A stretch of 64,000 nucleotides of DNA from Chryseobacterium foetidum (GTDB lineage Bacteria; Bacteroidota; Bacteroidia; Flavobacteriales; Weeksellaceae), in the NCBI RefSeq assembly GCF_025457425.1, contig NZ_JAMXIA010000001.1, positions 248,001 through 312,000 on the forward strand, in the 5' to 3' direction. The first letter of the stretch is position 1; the number at the start of each line of letters is the position of its first letter. This document shows positions 1-9,564 of this stretch, piece after piece. The translations under genes were made by a program, and so were the position numbers. Under the pieces are notes generated by a model. It ran no database searches, had not been told where the DNA came from, and was given only the letters and a program-made list of their open reading frames with translations.

Positions 1-2
1 GA

Positions 3-707
3 AATATGGCTACTAACGGTGGAAATTTATTGCAACGGACGAGATGTTATTATTTTTACGACATCCATACACCTTGTAATAAACGTGAACCGGGTTCTGG
101 ATGCTCCGCTATCAAAGGTTACAATAGAATTCACGCAATTTTGGGACACAGCGAAAACTGTATTGCTGTCTTTCCGTCAGACATGTGTGTAGCGCTTGCT
201 GCGTTGGATGCGGTCGTTCATATTTCAGGACCGGATGGAGAACGAAAGCTTGAATTTTCAGATTTTCACAGGCTTCCTGAAGATGCACCGGAATTCGATA
301 ACAATTTGAAAAAAGGTGAAATTATTACAGGAATTGAGCTTCCCGAAAAAGGATTTGCTGAAAATTATTCTTATTTAAAATTAAGAGACAGAGCTTCGTA
401 TTCTTTCGCTTTGGTTTCAGTTGCTACAGGTTTAGCATTAGAAAATGGTAAAATTAAAGAAGCAAGAATTGCTTTGGGAGGAGTTGCCCACAAGCCTTGG
501 CGCGTAAAAGAAGCAGAAGATTTTTTGGTTGATAAAGATGCATCACGGGAAAATTTCCTGCAGGCAGCAGAAATGATCGTGAAAGGTGCAGTAGGTTTTG
601 AACACAACATTTTTAAAATCGGTTTGGCCAAAAAAGCGATTGTCAGAAACTGCATGATGGCTCTCGATCCAAAATCACAACGTCCTGGTGCAAAACCATC
701 ATTGTAA
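3..707 (+). CDS. FAD subunit of molybdopterin oxidoreductase (PaoB/YagS-like), 5' end outside window
   Basis: Carries electrons between the iron-sulfur subunit and the molybdenum subunit of a xanthine dehydrogenase-family enzyme. The reading frame is open to the window edge, and its first residues (N-MATNGGNLLQRTRC) match the middle of this family, where the FAD-binding loop reads NMATxGGNLLQRTRC, so the true start lies upstream. The cysteines in RTRC and in CNKREPGSGC match the insert that holds an extra [4Fe-4S] cluster in PaoB-type subunits. The C-terminal CO-dehydrogenase flavoprotein domain is present (SYSFALVSVATGLAL, then IALGGVAHKPWR). It lies 24 bases before the molybdenum subunit and is surely co-transcribed. 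A 2Fe-2S subunit is expected upstream but cannot be seen. The real substrate (aldehyde or purine) cannot be told from sequence. Confidence 0.88.
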   Translation, partial: NMATNGGNLLQRTRCYYFYDIHTPCNKREPGSGCSAIKGYNRIHAILGHSENCIAVFPSDMCVALAALDAVVHISGPDGERKLEFSDFHRLPEDAPEFDNNLKKGEIITGIELPEKGFAENYSYLKLRDRASYSFALVSVATGLALENGKIKEARIALGGVAHKPWRVKEAEDFLVDKDASRENFLQAAEMIVKGAVGFEHNIFKIGLAKKAIVRNCMMALDPKSQRPGAKPSL

Positions 708-731
708 TATTCACTTCAATTAAAATTATTT

Positions 732-2969
732 ATGGAAAATACACCATCTGTCGGAAAAGCGATCAGCCGTCTCGAAGGTCATCTGAAAGTAACAGGAACT
801 GCAAAATATGCAGGAGAATATCAGGCTGAAGATTTATTGTATGGTTATGTGGTCAACAGTACCATCACAAAAGGTAAAATTAAGTCGATCGATACTTCTG
901 AAGTGAAAAAAATGGAGGGTGTGATTGAAGTTTTCACCCATGAAAACAAACCTTCAACAGCGTGGTTCGATTTTCAGTACGCTGATATGGATGCACCTCC
1001 AGGAACCGTTTTCAAACCACTCAAAGATAATGATATCAAATACAATGGTCAACCCATTGCGCTCGTTGTGGCAGACAGTTTTGAACTGGCACGTTATGCC
1101 GCTACAAAACTTGATATCGTTTACGAGAAAGAAGAATTTGAAACTGAATTAAAAGCAAATCTCGAAAAATCCCGCGATCCCAAAAAAGGTCTGGCTTCAA
1201 TGCTCAAACCGCCGCCACCAAAGCCAACCGGAGATTTTGATAAGGAATATGAAAATTCGGTCATAAAAACTGACAGTCATTTCAGTCATGGAACAGAGCA
1301 CCACAATCCGATGGAAATGTATGCATCGACTGTCATTTATGAAGGAAACGATAAATTAAAGATTTACGATAAGACACAGGGAACGATCAATTCCCAGATG
1401 TATGTTGCGAATGTTTTCGGATTGAAAATGAAAAACGTTCAGGTGATTGCTCCTTTCGTGGGTGGTGGTTTCGGTTCAGGACTTCGTCCTCAGCATCAGC
1501 TTTTCATGGCTGTGATGGCATCTTTGGCTTTAAAAAGAAATGTTCGCGTAACTTTGGATCGCGCACAGATGTACATGATCGGACACAGACCACCGACTTT
1601 GCAACAGACAAAATTCGGTGCGGATCAGGATGGAAAAGTAAACGCAATTTACCATAAAGCAACTGGGGAAACTTCCAGATTTGAAGATTATGTGGAAATT
1701 GTAGTCAATTGGGCCAATATGATTTATCCCGCTGAAAATACTTTATTGGAACATGAAATCGTTCCGCTGGACGTTTACAGTCCTTTGGATATGAGAGCAC
1801 CTGGCGGAAGTACAGGAATGCACGCCATTGAAGTAACCATGGATGAAATTGCTTACAAATTAAACATCGATCCACTGGAATTAAGGTTGATTAATTATTC
1901 AGAAATCGACAAAAGCAGTGATAAGGAATACTCAAGCAAAGAATTAAAAAACTGCTTTCTGCAGGGAGCCGAAAAATTCGGATGGAATAAAAGAAATCCT
2001 GAACCCCGCAGCATGAAAAACGGCAACAAACTCGTAGGCTACGGAATGGCTACAGGAATCTGGGATGCCAACAGACTTTTAGGTCGCGCAGAAGCCATCA
2101 TGACTCCCGAAGGAAAAGTAGAAATTAAAAGTGCCGTAACAGATATTGGAACCGGAACTTTGACTATTATGACTCAGATCGCAGCAGATGAATTGGGCTT
2201 ACCGGTTGAAGATATTACATTTTCGTACGCTGACAGCAGAATGCCTTTTGCACCGATTCAGGGTGGTTCGTTTACCACTGCGACAGTGGGTCCTGCGGTA
2301 CAGAATGCCTGTCAGGCTCTCAATGAAAAGCTGTTTAAACTTGCCAGAAAAATGAAGAACTCTGCTCTGGCTGATGCCAAATTTAAAGATGTTCAGTTTC
2401 AAAACGGTTGGATAAGTTTAAAAAATAATTCTGAAATTAAAATTAACGTAAAAGATATTTTGGCTTCGAATGAAGGCAAAGCTGTCAAAACAACCAATTC
2501 AGCGATGCCCAATCCGCTGACTTACGGTAAAAAAGCAAGAGCGGTGCACAGCGCAGTTTTTGTGGAAGTCGAAGTAGATGAGGAACTCGGAACGATTGAA
2601 GTTAAAAGAGCAGTAACAGCTGTGGCAGCCGGAAAAATTATCAATCCGAAAACAGCTGAAAGTCAGGTTTTGGGCGGAATGATCTGGGGAATCAGTAAGG
2701 CACTTCACGAAGAAACAATCCTCGACCATCAGTTTGGAAGATATATGAATGCAAACTTAGGAGAATATCATATTCCGGTGCACGCCGATATTCATGATCT
2801 TCAGGTTTTATTTGTTGAAGAAAATGATCAGTTCGTGAATGACCTTGGTGTGAAAGGAGTAGGAGAGATTGGTGGAGTGGGAATTCCTCCTGCTATTACC
2901 AACGCCATTTTTCATGCTACAGGAAAGAGAATTTATGATTTACCAATCCATTTCGACAAACTTCTGTAA
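732..2969 (+). CDS. Molybdenum-binding subunit of xanthine dehydrogenase/aldehyde oxidoreductase family (PaoC/YagR-like)
   Basis: Catalytic subunit that holds the molybdenum cofactor and hydroxylates an aldehyde or N-heterocycle. At 745 residues it has the usual length for the separate large subunit. Visible marks are the aldehyde-oxidase N-terminal domain (VGKAISRLEGHLKVTGTAKY), the glycine-rich cofactor loop PFVGGGFGSG near residues 240-250, the MRAPGGSTGMHAIE segment, and a C-terminal GVKGVGEIGGVG in which Glu712 fits the conserved catalytic glutamate of the family. The closeness to PaoC rather than to eukaryotic XDH is an inference from the separate subunits and the 4Fe-4S-type FAD partner. 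No signal peptide is visible here, and Tat export, as in E. coli PaoABC, would depend on the unseen small subunit. A terminator hairpin follows the stop. Confidence 0.9.
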   Translation: MENTPSVGKAISRLEGHLKVTGTAKYAGEYQAEDLLYGYVVNSTITKGKIKSIDTSEVKKMEGVIEVFTHENKPSTAWFDFQYADMDAPPGTVFKPLKDNDIKYNGQPIALVVADSFELARYAATKLDIVYEKEEFETELKANLEKSRDPKKGLASMLKPPPPKPTGDFDKEYENSVIKTDSHFSHGTEHHNPMEMYASTVIYEGNDKLKIYDKTQGTINSQMYVANVFGLKMKNVQVIAPFVGGGFGSGLRPQHQLFMAVMASLALKRNVRVTLDRAQMYMIGHRPPTLQQTKFGADQDGKVNAIYHKATGETSRFEDYVEIVVNWANMIYPAENTLLEHEIVPLDVYSPLDMRAPGGSTGMHAIEVTMDEIAYKLNIDPLELRLINYSEIDKSSDKEYSSKELKNCFLQGAEKFGWNKRNPEPRSMKNGNKLVGYGMATGIWDANRLLGRAEAIMTPEGKVEIKSAVTDIGTGTLTIMTQIAADELGLPVEDITFSYADSRMPFAPIQGGSFTTATVGPAVQNACQALNEKLFKLARKMKNSALADAKFKDVQFQNGWISLKNNSEIKINVKDILASNEGKAVKTTNSAMPNPLTYGKKARAVHSAVFVEVEVDEELGTIEVKRAVTAVAAGKIINPKTAESQVLGGMIWGISKALHEETILDHQFGRYMNANLGEYHIPVHADIHDLQVLFVEENDQFVNDLGVKGVGEIGGVGIPPAITNAIFHATGKRIYDLPIHFDKLL

Positions 2970-2993
2970 TGAATTTTTAAAATGAAATATCAC

Positions 2994-3020
2994 AATCCCG
3001 TTGCTAAATGCGGGATTTTT
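2994..3020 (+). terminator. Rho-independent terminator after the molybdenum subunit gene
   Basis: Perfect 7-bp stem AATCCCG/CGGGATT (2994-3000 and 3011-3017) with a 10-base loop, followed by a T run. It lies 24 bases after the stop and touches the stop codon of the convergent desulfurase gene. Confidence 0.8.
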
Positions 3021-4156
3021 CATGCTCTCAACTGATGAACCAATTCAGTCACTTTCTTAATGGTCAAATCGATTTCTTCTTTAGTAGTAAATTTTCCCAA
3101 ACTGAAACGGATTGAGCTCAAAGCATTTTCATCAGATAATCCCATTGCTTTTAAAACATGAGATGGCTTTGAAGTAACCGCTGAGCAGGCCGACCCGCTG
3201 GAGACTGAAATATTTCCTAAAGAAATGATCAGCTGTTCAGACCAAACTCCAGGAAAGCAGATGTTGGAAGTATTGTAAATTCTATTGGTAACCGAACCAT
3301 TCACAAAACTGCCTTCGATTTTTAATAATTCGGATTCAAGGTGATCACGAAGTTGGCCAATTCTGGTTTCATCATCCTTCATTTCTGCTTTTGCAATTTC
3401 ACAGGCTTTACCGAGACCAATAATTCCAGGCACATTCAAAGTTCCGCTCCGCATATTTCTCTGGTGACCGCCTCCGTGAATCTGCTCAGCAAGTTTAATT
3501 TTAGCTTTGTTTGAAATATACAGCGCACCAATTCCTTTCGGTCCATAAAATTTGTGTGCAGAAATCGTGAGCATATCAATCCCTAAATCTGCAACATCAA
3601 TCGGTATTTTTCCAACAGCCTGCGTTGTGTCACATAGAAACAAGGCACCTTTGGAATGCGCTATTTCCGCAATTTTTTTGATATCATGCAGCGTTCCTGT
3701 CTCATTATTTGACATCATCGCAATGACCAAAAAAGTTTCTTCTGTAACAGAATTTTTGAAGTCTTGAATATTGACTGTTCCGTCTGAACTGACCGGGAAA
3801 TATTCCACTTCAGCATCTTGGGTTTCCATATATTTACAAGTATCCAAAACAGCCTGGTGTTCAGTGACAAATGTGATGATTTTTTTTCCGGATCGATTTT
3901 CAATTCCTTTTATGGCTAAATTTAGAGCCTCAGTTGCTCCTGAAGTAAAGACAATTTTATTTTCCTGCGCACCGATAAGGTCTGCAACCTGCCACGCTGC
4001 ATTTTCAACTCCTTCTTTTACATTTAAGCCATCGATGTGTGAGCTGTTTGCATTGGCATAAAACTCTGTAAAGTAAGGAATTATGGTTTCTACAACCCGT
4101 TGATCCGTTTTCGTTGTTGCATTGTTGTCGAGGTAAATTCTGTTGATCTCAGGCAT
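3020..4156 (-). CDS. Cysteine desulfurase (NifS/IscS-like, class V aminotransferase fold)
   Basis: PLP enzyme that removes sulfur from L-cysteine as a persulfide for Fe-S clusters, thiolation or molybdenum cofactor sulfuration. With the start at 4156 the protein is 378 residues. The N-terminus MPEINRIYLDNNATT is the usual beginning of this family, so a start 25 codons upstream (4231) is rejected. SAHKFYGPKG carries the PLP lysine (K202), and the active-site cysteine lies in SSGSACS (C324) on a short loop, as in NifS/IscS-type class I enzymes. The gene stands alone and convergent to the molybdoenzyme genes. Since xanthine dehydrogenase-type cofactors need a terminal sulfur, a role in sulfuration is possible, but a general Fe-S role is equally likely. 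Confidence 0.9.
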   Translation of the reverse strand: MPEINRIYLDNNATTKTDQRVVETIIPYFTEFYANANSSHIDGLNVKEGVENAAWQVADLIGAQENKIVFTSGATEALNLAIKGIENRSGKKIITFVTEHQAVLDTCKYMETQDAEVEYFPVSSDGTVNIQDFKNSVTEETFLVIAMMSNNETGTLHDIKKIAEIAHSKGALFLCDTTQAVGKIPIDVADLGIDMLTISAHKFYGPKGIGALYISNKAKIKLAEQIHGGGHQRNMRSGTLNVPGIIGLGKACEIAKAEMKDDETRIGQLRDHLESELLKIEGSFVNGSVTNRIYNTSNICFPGVWSEQLIISLGNISVSSGSACSAVTSKPSHVLKAMGLSDENALSSIRFSLGKFTTKEEIDLTIKKVTELVHQLRA

Positions 4157-4958
4157 TTTAAAACGAAATTTAATTAATTCTGTAGAAAATTTACTTTGAA
4201 CTACATCAAACATAATCTCTGAATCTCTCAAGATACGAAGTTATTCGGGAGAAAAAATAAATTCAGGTGTAAATTTTAAAATTAAAGATCATAATTTTAA
4301 AGTTTTGATTAGAAATTGTTTGAACGTAGATACTCAAATAGCAATTGTGTTGTTTTTTACTATTCAGCTATAATTTCACTTTATTTTTAGAAGGAGTTAA
4401 AGCATTTTATAAAACTGCACCTATTTGTAATTTGGAACATGTTTTTTCTAACGTGCTATTGTATTTCTTCCTATTCTGAGATGTTTTGCAAGCTGACTGT
4501 TACTTAAGTTGTGATCATGCTGATGCTACAAATAAAATTTAACAGTATTTCATCATAAGCCCTGTGAGAATTCTCTGAAATCTCATTTTATTTTATCAAA
4601 TTATCCAATACAATGATGTAATATATTAATAATGAATACTGCTGGAAACAATCATCAGACTGTAAAATTGATATTAAAAAATATTTTGATTTTACTGTTA
4701 GGAATAATTTGGTAACCCTGAGAGAGAAAAATGGCTGTTTTCAAAAAAAAAATCAAAAAAAGCTGCGCATCGTGCGCAGCTCTTAGTGAAAACTAAAGCT
4801 TATAAATTACATTATAAAGACTTTATTCTAAATATAGTGATTAATTATTCAAAGTCTCTGCTTTGAAAAAAGGTTAGTAATACATCCAGCAAAATCATAA
4901 AATTAGTATTACATATTTAAAGATTATAATATCTTAAATTCTGTAAAATAAAATGCTC
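4157..4958. other. AT-rich intergenic region of 802 bases
   Basis: Contains the promoter side of the cysteine desulfurase gene and the terminator of the surface-protein pair. No open frame with coding character, tRNA or repeat was seen in the rest. Confidence 0.6.
4742..4781 (-). terminator. Terminator of the surface-protein operon
   Basis: Perfect 9-bp stem AGCTGCGCA/TGCGCAGCT (4761-4769 and 4773-4781) with a 3-base loop. On the minus strand it is followed by long T runs (A runs at 4742-4760 on the plus strand). It lies about 180 bases after the stop of the last minus-strand gene. Confidence 0.82.
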
Positions 4959-5498
4959 TTATTTCCAGTAGCTCCATGTGCTCCCATCAAATATGGCCAG
5001 CATTCCGGATTCCGTGTCATAGACCATCGTACCGGCTACCGAGCCTTTCAGTAAATTCTGCGGGTTGCTGACTTTAGGAAGAACCAATGCTTTAGTAGTA
5101 GACTCCAACACCATTATTCCGGACTTAGAGCTGATATCACTGCCGATTATTACACTGGCGCTACCCGCCACATCTTCTCCCGAATTGGAAAATCCGTGCA
5201 GTTTACCCTGAATACTGTTTAGGGTTAAGTTAGTCCAGTTTTGATTTGTATTGTTATTTTTTTCTTCTTTAACCTTCACAGATCTGTCTGAAGAATCAAA
5301 AATGAAGGTTCCGCCTGCTGCACCTGTGACATTTACTGATGATAATTGTGGAAGGATTATTCCTTTCGGTTCGCTGCCAAATTCAAGTAGTACACTGTTG
5401 TTAGAAAGTGCTGTAGTTCCTACACCTATCTGTGCATCTGTATTTACAGAAAACAGCATTATTCCCATTAGAAATGTTGCATATCGTAAATTAGTCAT
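4959..5498 (-). CDS. Secreted protein of unknown function, Bacteroidota surface-type
   Basis: A 179-residue protein with a signal peptide (MTNLRYATFLMGIMLFSVNT, cut near DAQ). The mature start IGVGTTALSNNSVLLEFGSE and the following KGIILPQLSS resemble the repeated head of many flavobacterial exported proteins (IGVGTxxPxxSAxLEv...KGxLxPR). The C-terminus (KALVLPKVS then AGTMVYDTESGMLAIFDGSTW) resembles the C-terminus of the neighbouring 5534-6991 product, which suggests a shared surface or assembly domain. It follows that gene by 35 bases and shares its terminator, so they are probably one operon. No enzyme motif is seen and its function is unknown. Expression as a real gene is supported by the signal peptide and clean codon pattern. 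Confidence 0.72.
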   Translation of the reverse strand: MTNLRYATFLMGIMLFSVNTDAQIGVGTTALSNNSVLLEFGSEPKGIILPQLSSVNVTGAAGGTFIFDSSDRSVKVKEEKNNNTNQNWTNLTLNSIQGKLHGFSNSGEDVAGSASVIIGSDISSKSGIMVLESTTKALVLPKVSNPQNLLKGSVAGTMVYDTESGMLAIFDGSTWSYWK

Positions 5499-5533
5499 AC
5501 TTCTGTTATTTTATTTGTTTGTATTGTTATTTC

Positions 5534-6991
5534 TTATTCTTCATTACACCCTCTTATGATACAGTTCCATCCAAGGCGTGATTTATCGACCCCCGGATTA
5601 TTCCCCCTAAAAATCTGGACACATTTCAGATCTGTATTGTAGATTACCATACCTTCTACGGCAGAGAGCGCATTTCTCTGTACTGTTGTCATGTGGGTGA
5701 TGACTAGACCCTTACTGTCTGAATCAAGAACAAGATGACCATTTGGAACAGTGGTTGGCCATTTTTCAACCGAAATTGATTTTTTTGATAAAATGCCCAT
5801 TTTTGCATAGCCTGCCGGTATGCCGGTTAGCCCCGGTTTTACGCATGGAAGTCTGTAGAGTCCGAAATTGCGATTCTGTACAGGTGAGTCTGAGATCTGT
5901 ATATTTAATGTATTGGAAAGTGTGCCTTCAGCGTTCCCTACAATTTCATATCCGGCAGGTACAGTGGCAGTAACTGTATAATTTCCTCCCAGCACATTCT
6001 GAAACGAATAAAAGCCATTAGAGTCACTATTGGTTGTTGCCACCGTACTTCCGCTTGCGTTTTTGAGACTGATACTGACATTAGGGAAAGGTAGACCGTT
6101 TGGAACCCCACCATTATTATCTTTAAAAATTATCCCACTTACAGGCATACGGAGACTGATTGAATTTTTGTTGTATGCAGTAAAAGACATGTCGCTCTGG
6201 CCTGAAAAAATCTGTGTGAATCTGGAGATCTGGCCTGCATTGGAAGCTGTGACCCCTAAATCAGACCAGTCGAGAGCCAGAATTCTTACATCTCTAGTAT
6301 TATTGCTGTCGTTAGGCCCCACTGTTGTATTATAGGTTATAGGCGATGTGTTTGCGTTGTAGAACTTCCACCTGAACAGACCGAGACTCTGTACTGTGGA
6401 TAAATCTACATTAAACTCAGTTCCCACAATTGTTCCTGCGCTGTTTCTGAAAGAAAACCGGTCCTGGACATTACTTATCTGACCCATCTGAGTGATAAGA
6501 AGATCGGGAATTCCGTCACCAATTGATGAAACGTTGATATCCTGAATTTGGTAGTTAATTTCGGCACCAGAAGGAAAATTGAAAATTGCTGTTCCAAGAT
6601 CCAGGCCACTAGCTCCGTCAGTAAGATATTGCGAAAGTGGCTGTGATACAGGAATAGGAGTAATATCGCCGTCACCTCCGAACGCTTTTCCTACACCAAT
6701 AAAGGTACTGTTCCCTGGAGTTGGATTCGAAGTGATTGGCAGTGCAGCAAAGTTTCCCGAGGAGAAAGTAATTCCTTTTGATGTCAATAAACTGTTATTA
6801 ACCCCAGTTGAATACACTTTATCTCCAATCTTGAAGGCCAAAAGGTTATGGCGGTTATTGGGGATTGACTGGTTATTGGTATTACTCTCCCAAAATCCGT
6901 TAAAATCTGTATAAATCTTTGAAGGTACAGATTGTGCTGAATTTAAAACAGGAAATAATGATAGTAATAAGCGAATGTATGTTGCTTTCAT
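5534..6991 (-). CDS. Secreted protein with SdrD B-like (Cna-B fold) domain
   Basis: A 485-residue exported protein. The start at 6991 gives a proper signal peptide (MKATYIRLLLSLFPVLNSAQ), whereas the longer frame from 7033 begins with a Cys-rich stretch with no signal character. Residues of about 1-285 form a beta-rich region with no known motif. A SdrD B-like repeat follows (VSGIIFKDNNGG ... NSDSNGFYSFQNVLGGNYTV), a fold used as a stalk in surface proteins. The C-terminal part (HLVLDSDSKGLVITHMTT ... GMVIYNTDLKCVQIF) resembles the tail of the downstream small protein. There is no classical T9SS tail. Likely an outer-surface or extracellular structural protein; ligand unknown. Confidence 0.75.
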   Translation of the reverse strand: MKATYIRLLLSLFPVLNSAQSVPSKIYTDFNGFWESNTNNQSIPNNRHNLLAFKIGDKVYSTGVNNSLLTSKGITFSSGNFAALPITSNPTPGNSTFIGVGKAFGGDGDITPIPVSQPLSQYLTDGASGLDLGTAIFNFPSGAEINYQIQDINVSSIGDGIPDLLITQMGQISNVQDRFSFRNSAGTIVGTEFNVDLSTVQSLGLFRWKFYNANTSPITYNTTVGPNDSNNTRDVRILALDWSDLGVTASNAGQISRFTQIFSGQSDMSFTAYNKNSISLRMPVSGIIFKDNNGGVPNGLPFPNVSISLKNASGSTVATTNSDSNGFYSFQNVLGGNYTVTATVPAGYEIVGNAEGTLSNTLNIQISDSPVQNRNFGLYRLPCVKPGLTGIPAGYAKMGILSKKSISVEKWPTTVPNGHLVLDSDSKGLVITHMTTVQRNALSAVEGMVIYNTDLKCVQIFRGNNPGVDKSRLGWNCIIRGCNEE

Positions 6992-8041
6992 ATAGGTATA
7001 TAAGAGATTGGATCCACAGTTTCTGCAGATCAAATTTATTTCGCTTAAGTTTTTAGTTGTATAGTTCAGAGCATCAGGTAACTGCTGACAGTGTTTTGCT
7101 GCAGTAGTAGAAAAGTTTAGCCTTGCATAAATATATAAAGCAAAAAATCCTTTACAAAAAGTTCTGAACAGGAATAAGAAGAATCATCCTAGGAATGATA
7201 AAAAGAAACGTTATCTGTAGAGATCAGGTGGAGCAATCTTCAGGTTTATAAAAAGAAACTGTTCGAATTATTCGCCGGGAAACTGGCTGATGACCGGCAA
7301 TTGTTTGATTAAATCTGCGTAAAAGCATACAGAGGATCGGGGTAACTTTGTTAGTAACCATTTTTTTTTTTTTATGTGTAATATGTGTTTCCAGAAAGGA
7401 TGGAGCAAATGTAATATTTATCAATTGAAAATTCAATTTTATTCACTTATTTAACATTATTATTTTCTTGTGAAAGCCATTTAATAGTACGTCTATGATA
7501 TATTATGTGGTATCTGTTTATTAAAATAATTCATTTTTAGAAGAATTAAAATACAGTTATAGCCCAGAGATTTCATAAGACAACAAATTGCAAATGCGCA
7601 AATAATAACAATAAAATTTGGTAGATATTCTCGTGAAAGGATGACGCTATATTCTTAATTATTCAATACTGATAATGGGCTGATCCCGGTTTCAGTAATA
7701 TCAAAAAATTTTGAAACAAGTTGGTATGTTTTTGAATATAAAAATTTGTCAAATAAAACGTAAAATTCCTTTAAACAATATTAATTTGAAAATTATATAA
7801 CAAAATCTCACACTTGTTACAAAATGGTAAAAGAGATGATATTAATAACACGGTTTATGAAGTCTAAAAAAAGTTTTACTACACTTCAAAAATTTAAAAC
7901 ATTTTACAAATTCATAAATATTTTTGAGGTATGGAGTAAGGCGATTCAGAAAAATAAATTCAAAAACAACTTATGGCAATCCAAGAATTTTTTTTGTGGA
8001 ATTTTTATAAGATAATTTAAAGCAAATTACTAATTCATAAA
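6992..8041. other. AT-rich intergenic region of 1050 bases
   Basis: Holds the upstream region of the surface-protein operon, and a 12-13 base T run near 7361-7373. Two short open frames (7224-7436 minus, 7824-8015 plus) have Lys/Phe/Ile-rich composition typical of chance frames in AT-rich DNA and are not called. No RNA gene or repeat was recognised. Confidence 0.55.
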
Positions 8042-8401
8042 TTAATTAATCTGATAATTCTCTATGTAGATACGTATTACAAAATGCACATAATCTTCAT
8101 CAGCTTCCTTCTGCTTAATCAATTTGTTTTTATAATTGTAAGAATTTAGAATATCCATCAGATTTTTATATGTTTCAAGATCCGCACCTTTCAACTTCAC
8201 CCTGCTGTTACCTTCACGTGTTTTTATCAGCTGATCATCTAGAGTTCTGACTTTGAAAATAGAATCGCAAAGAATAGGATTTCTGCTCATTATTCCTTTA
8301 TACCTGTCTATGATATTAATTTTGAACGTATCAAATGTTATGGTATTGTAGAAGATATTAGAGCTTTCAGACTTGGTATTGAGTACTAGTTTATAATTCA
8401 T
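8042..8401 (-). CDS. Hypothetical protein of 119 residues
   Basis: An unrecognised small soluble protein (starts MNYKLVLNTKSESSNIFYN). It has mixed charged and hydrophobic composition, no signal peptide and no membrane segment. A central part contains IDRYKGIMSRNPILCDSIF, and the C-terminus has alternating hydrophobic residues (HFVIRIYIENYQIN). The composition is more protein-like than the neighbouring chance frames, and an ATG start follows a spacer, but it stands alone between two long AT-rich gaps. It could be a lone effector, immunity or accessory gene, or a decaying gene; no function can be given. Confidence 0.55.
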   Translation of the reverse strand: MNYKLVLNTKSESSNIFYNTITFDTFKINIIDRYKGIMSRNPILCDSIFKVRTLDDQLIKTREGNSRVKLKGADLETYKNLMDILNSYNYKNKLIKQKEADEDYVHFVIRIYIENYQIN

Positions 8402-9564
8402 GGCAATAATGCTAAAATTCCCTCTTAATTTTAATTAAGGGGACTAAAATAATTTATTTTTAATAATGGTGTATGCTAAATACTTTAATTATGCGAAGCA
8501 ATTTTTATGCCTAAACATGATATTTTTTTTTAATAATTTTTTTTTGAACTTATAAAAATTACAGTATTGTATTGATTTCGAAATGAGCTGTGCTAAGGTT
8601 ATATTTTTCAATTATTTACGTTCGTATTTAGGTAATACTTACAATATTTGCTGATTTTTGGATGACCTTTTTTTATATGACTTTTTTTTAAGATCTCTCA
8701 AAACAGTTCTTAAAAAATGTGACAAAAAGTATATAAATCGCATCGCGGTCGGTCATATCTACAGATATGTAAAAGTTTATTAACCGTTAAATAAAATGAT
8801 ATGGTTATTCACAAAAATCAGTTTATAAATTTCCTTTTGTAAAGTGGCAGAGATTAATTTTACATAATTAAAGCATAAATTTTTCACAATGCTGTACATG
8901 TTACATTTAAATAACGAGTTTCAGCATCATACAGCAATTCTTTACAGTATAGATTTTTGGAGTTTTGTACTTAAAAAAATTCCTGGAAGAGTGAATTTAT
9001 GAATTTGATGATCAGAAATAGCTGTGGAAATTTTATGGAAGTTCTTATATTAAGTAAAAAGGTAAGGTTAAATATCCATTGAAATCTTTGAAATTGTAAA
9101 TGCGAAATATTCAAAATTAATGTTTATTTTGTACAGTAGGAAAGATGAATAATTTTAGATTAAATTCTACAATCTATCTTATACAGAGAGTTTTTTTAAA
9201 ATTTTCTGCTAATTTCAAATTAAATTTAAACCAAAACTCAGCTTAAAAATTACAAAATCAAGAATTAGATATTCAGAGAAATAATTTTTTTTAAAAAAAA
9301 ATATTTTTTTTCTGATTTAAATGAATCTAAGTTCATACTTTGACTTTCAGTAAATTACAACTTCAAATTTGGATTTCAATATTAACCAAAAAAAAAATCT
9401 GCATTTCAAAAGCCTTTTTTACGATAAGAGTGGTACGCTAATTGAAAGGAACAAGGCACATATGTAAACGGCACCGGTTGGTGTCTTCAAAAATTCGTCT
9501 TCGGGACTTTTGTATGGTCTTCAGAATTTTTCAGATTAGTTTTTAATCAATAATTTAATATAGT
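8402..9564. other. AT-rich intergenic region of 1163 bases upstream of the OmpA-family gene
   Basis: No convincing gene is seen. Notable sites are a 7-bp perfect inverted repeat CATATCT-AC-AGATATG at 8754-8769 and, just before the OmpA gene, three GTCTTC repeats (9483, 9497, 9517) with inverted AAAATTC/GAATTTT arms around 9490-9530 that could form a leader structure. The rest is low-complexity A/T sequence with several homopolymer runs. Confidence 0.55.

Noticed and set aside
7224..7436. 70-codon open frame on the minus strand
   Set aside because: No coding character; it ends in an AT-rich spacer and its composition is like random sequence.
7824..8015. 63-codon open frame on the plus strand
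   Set aside because: Lys/Phe/Ile-rich sequence as expected by chance in AT-rich DNA, no recognisable motif.
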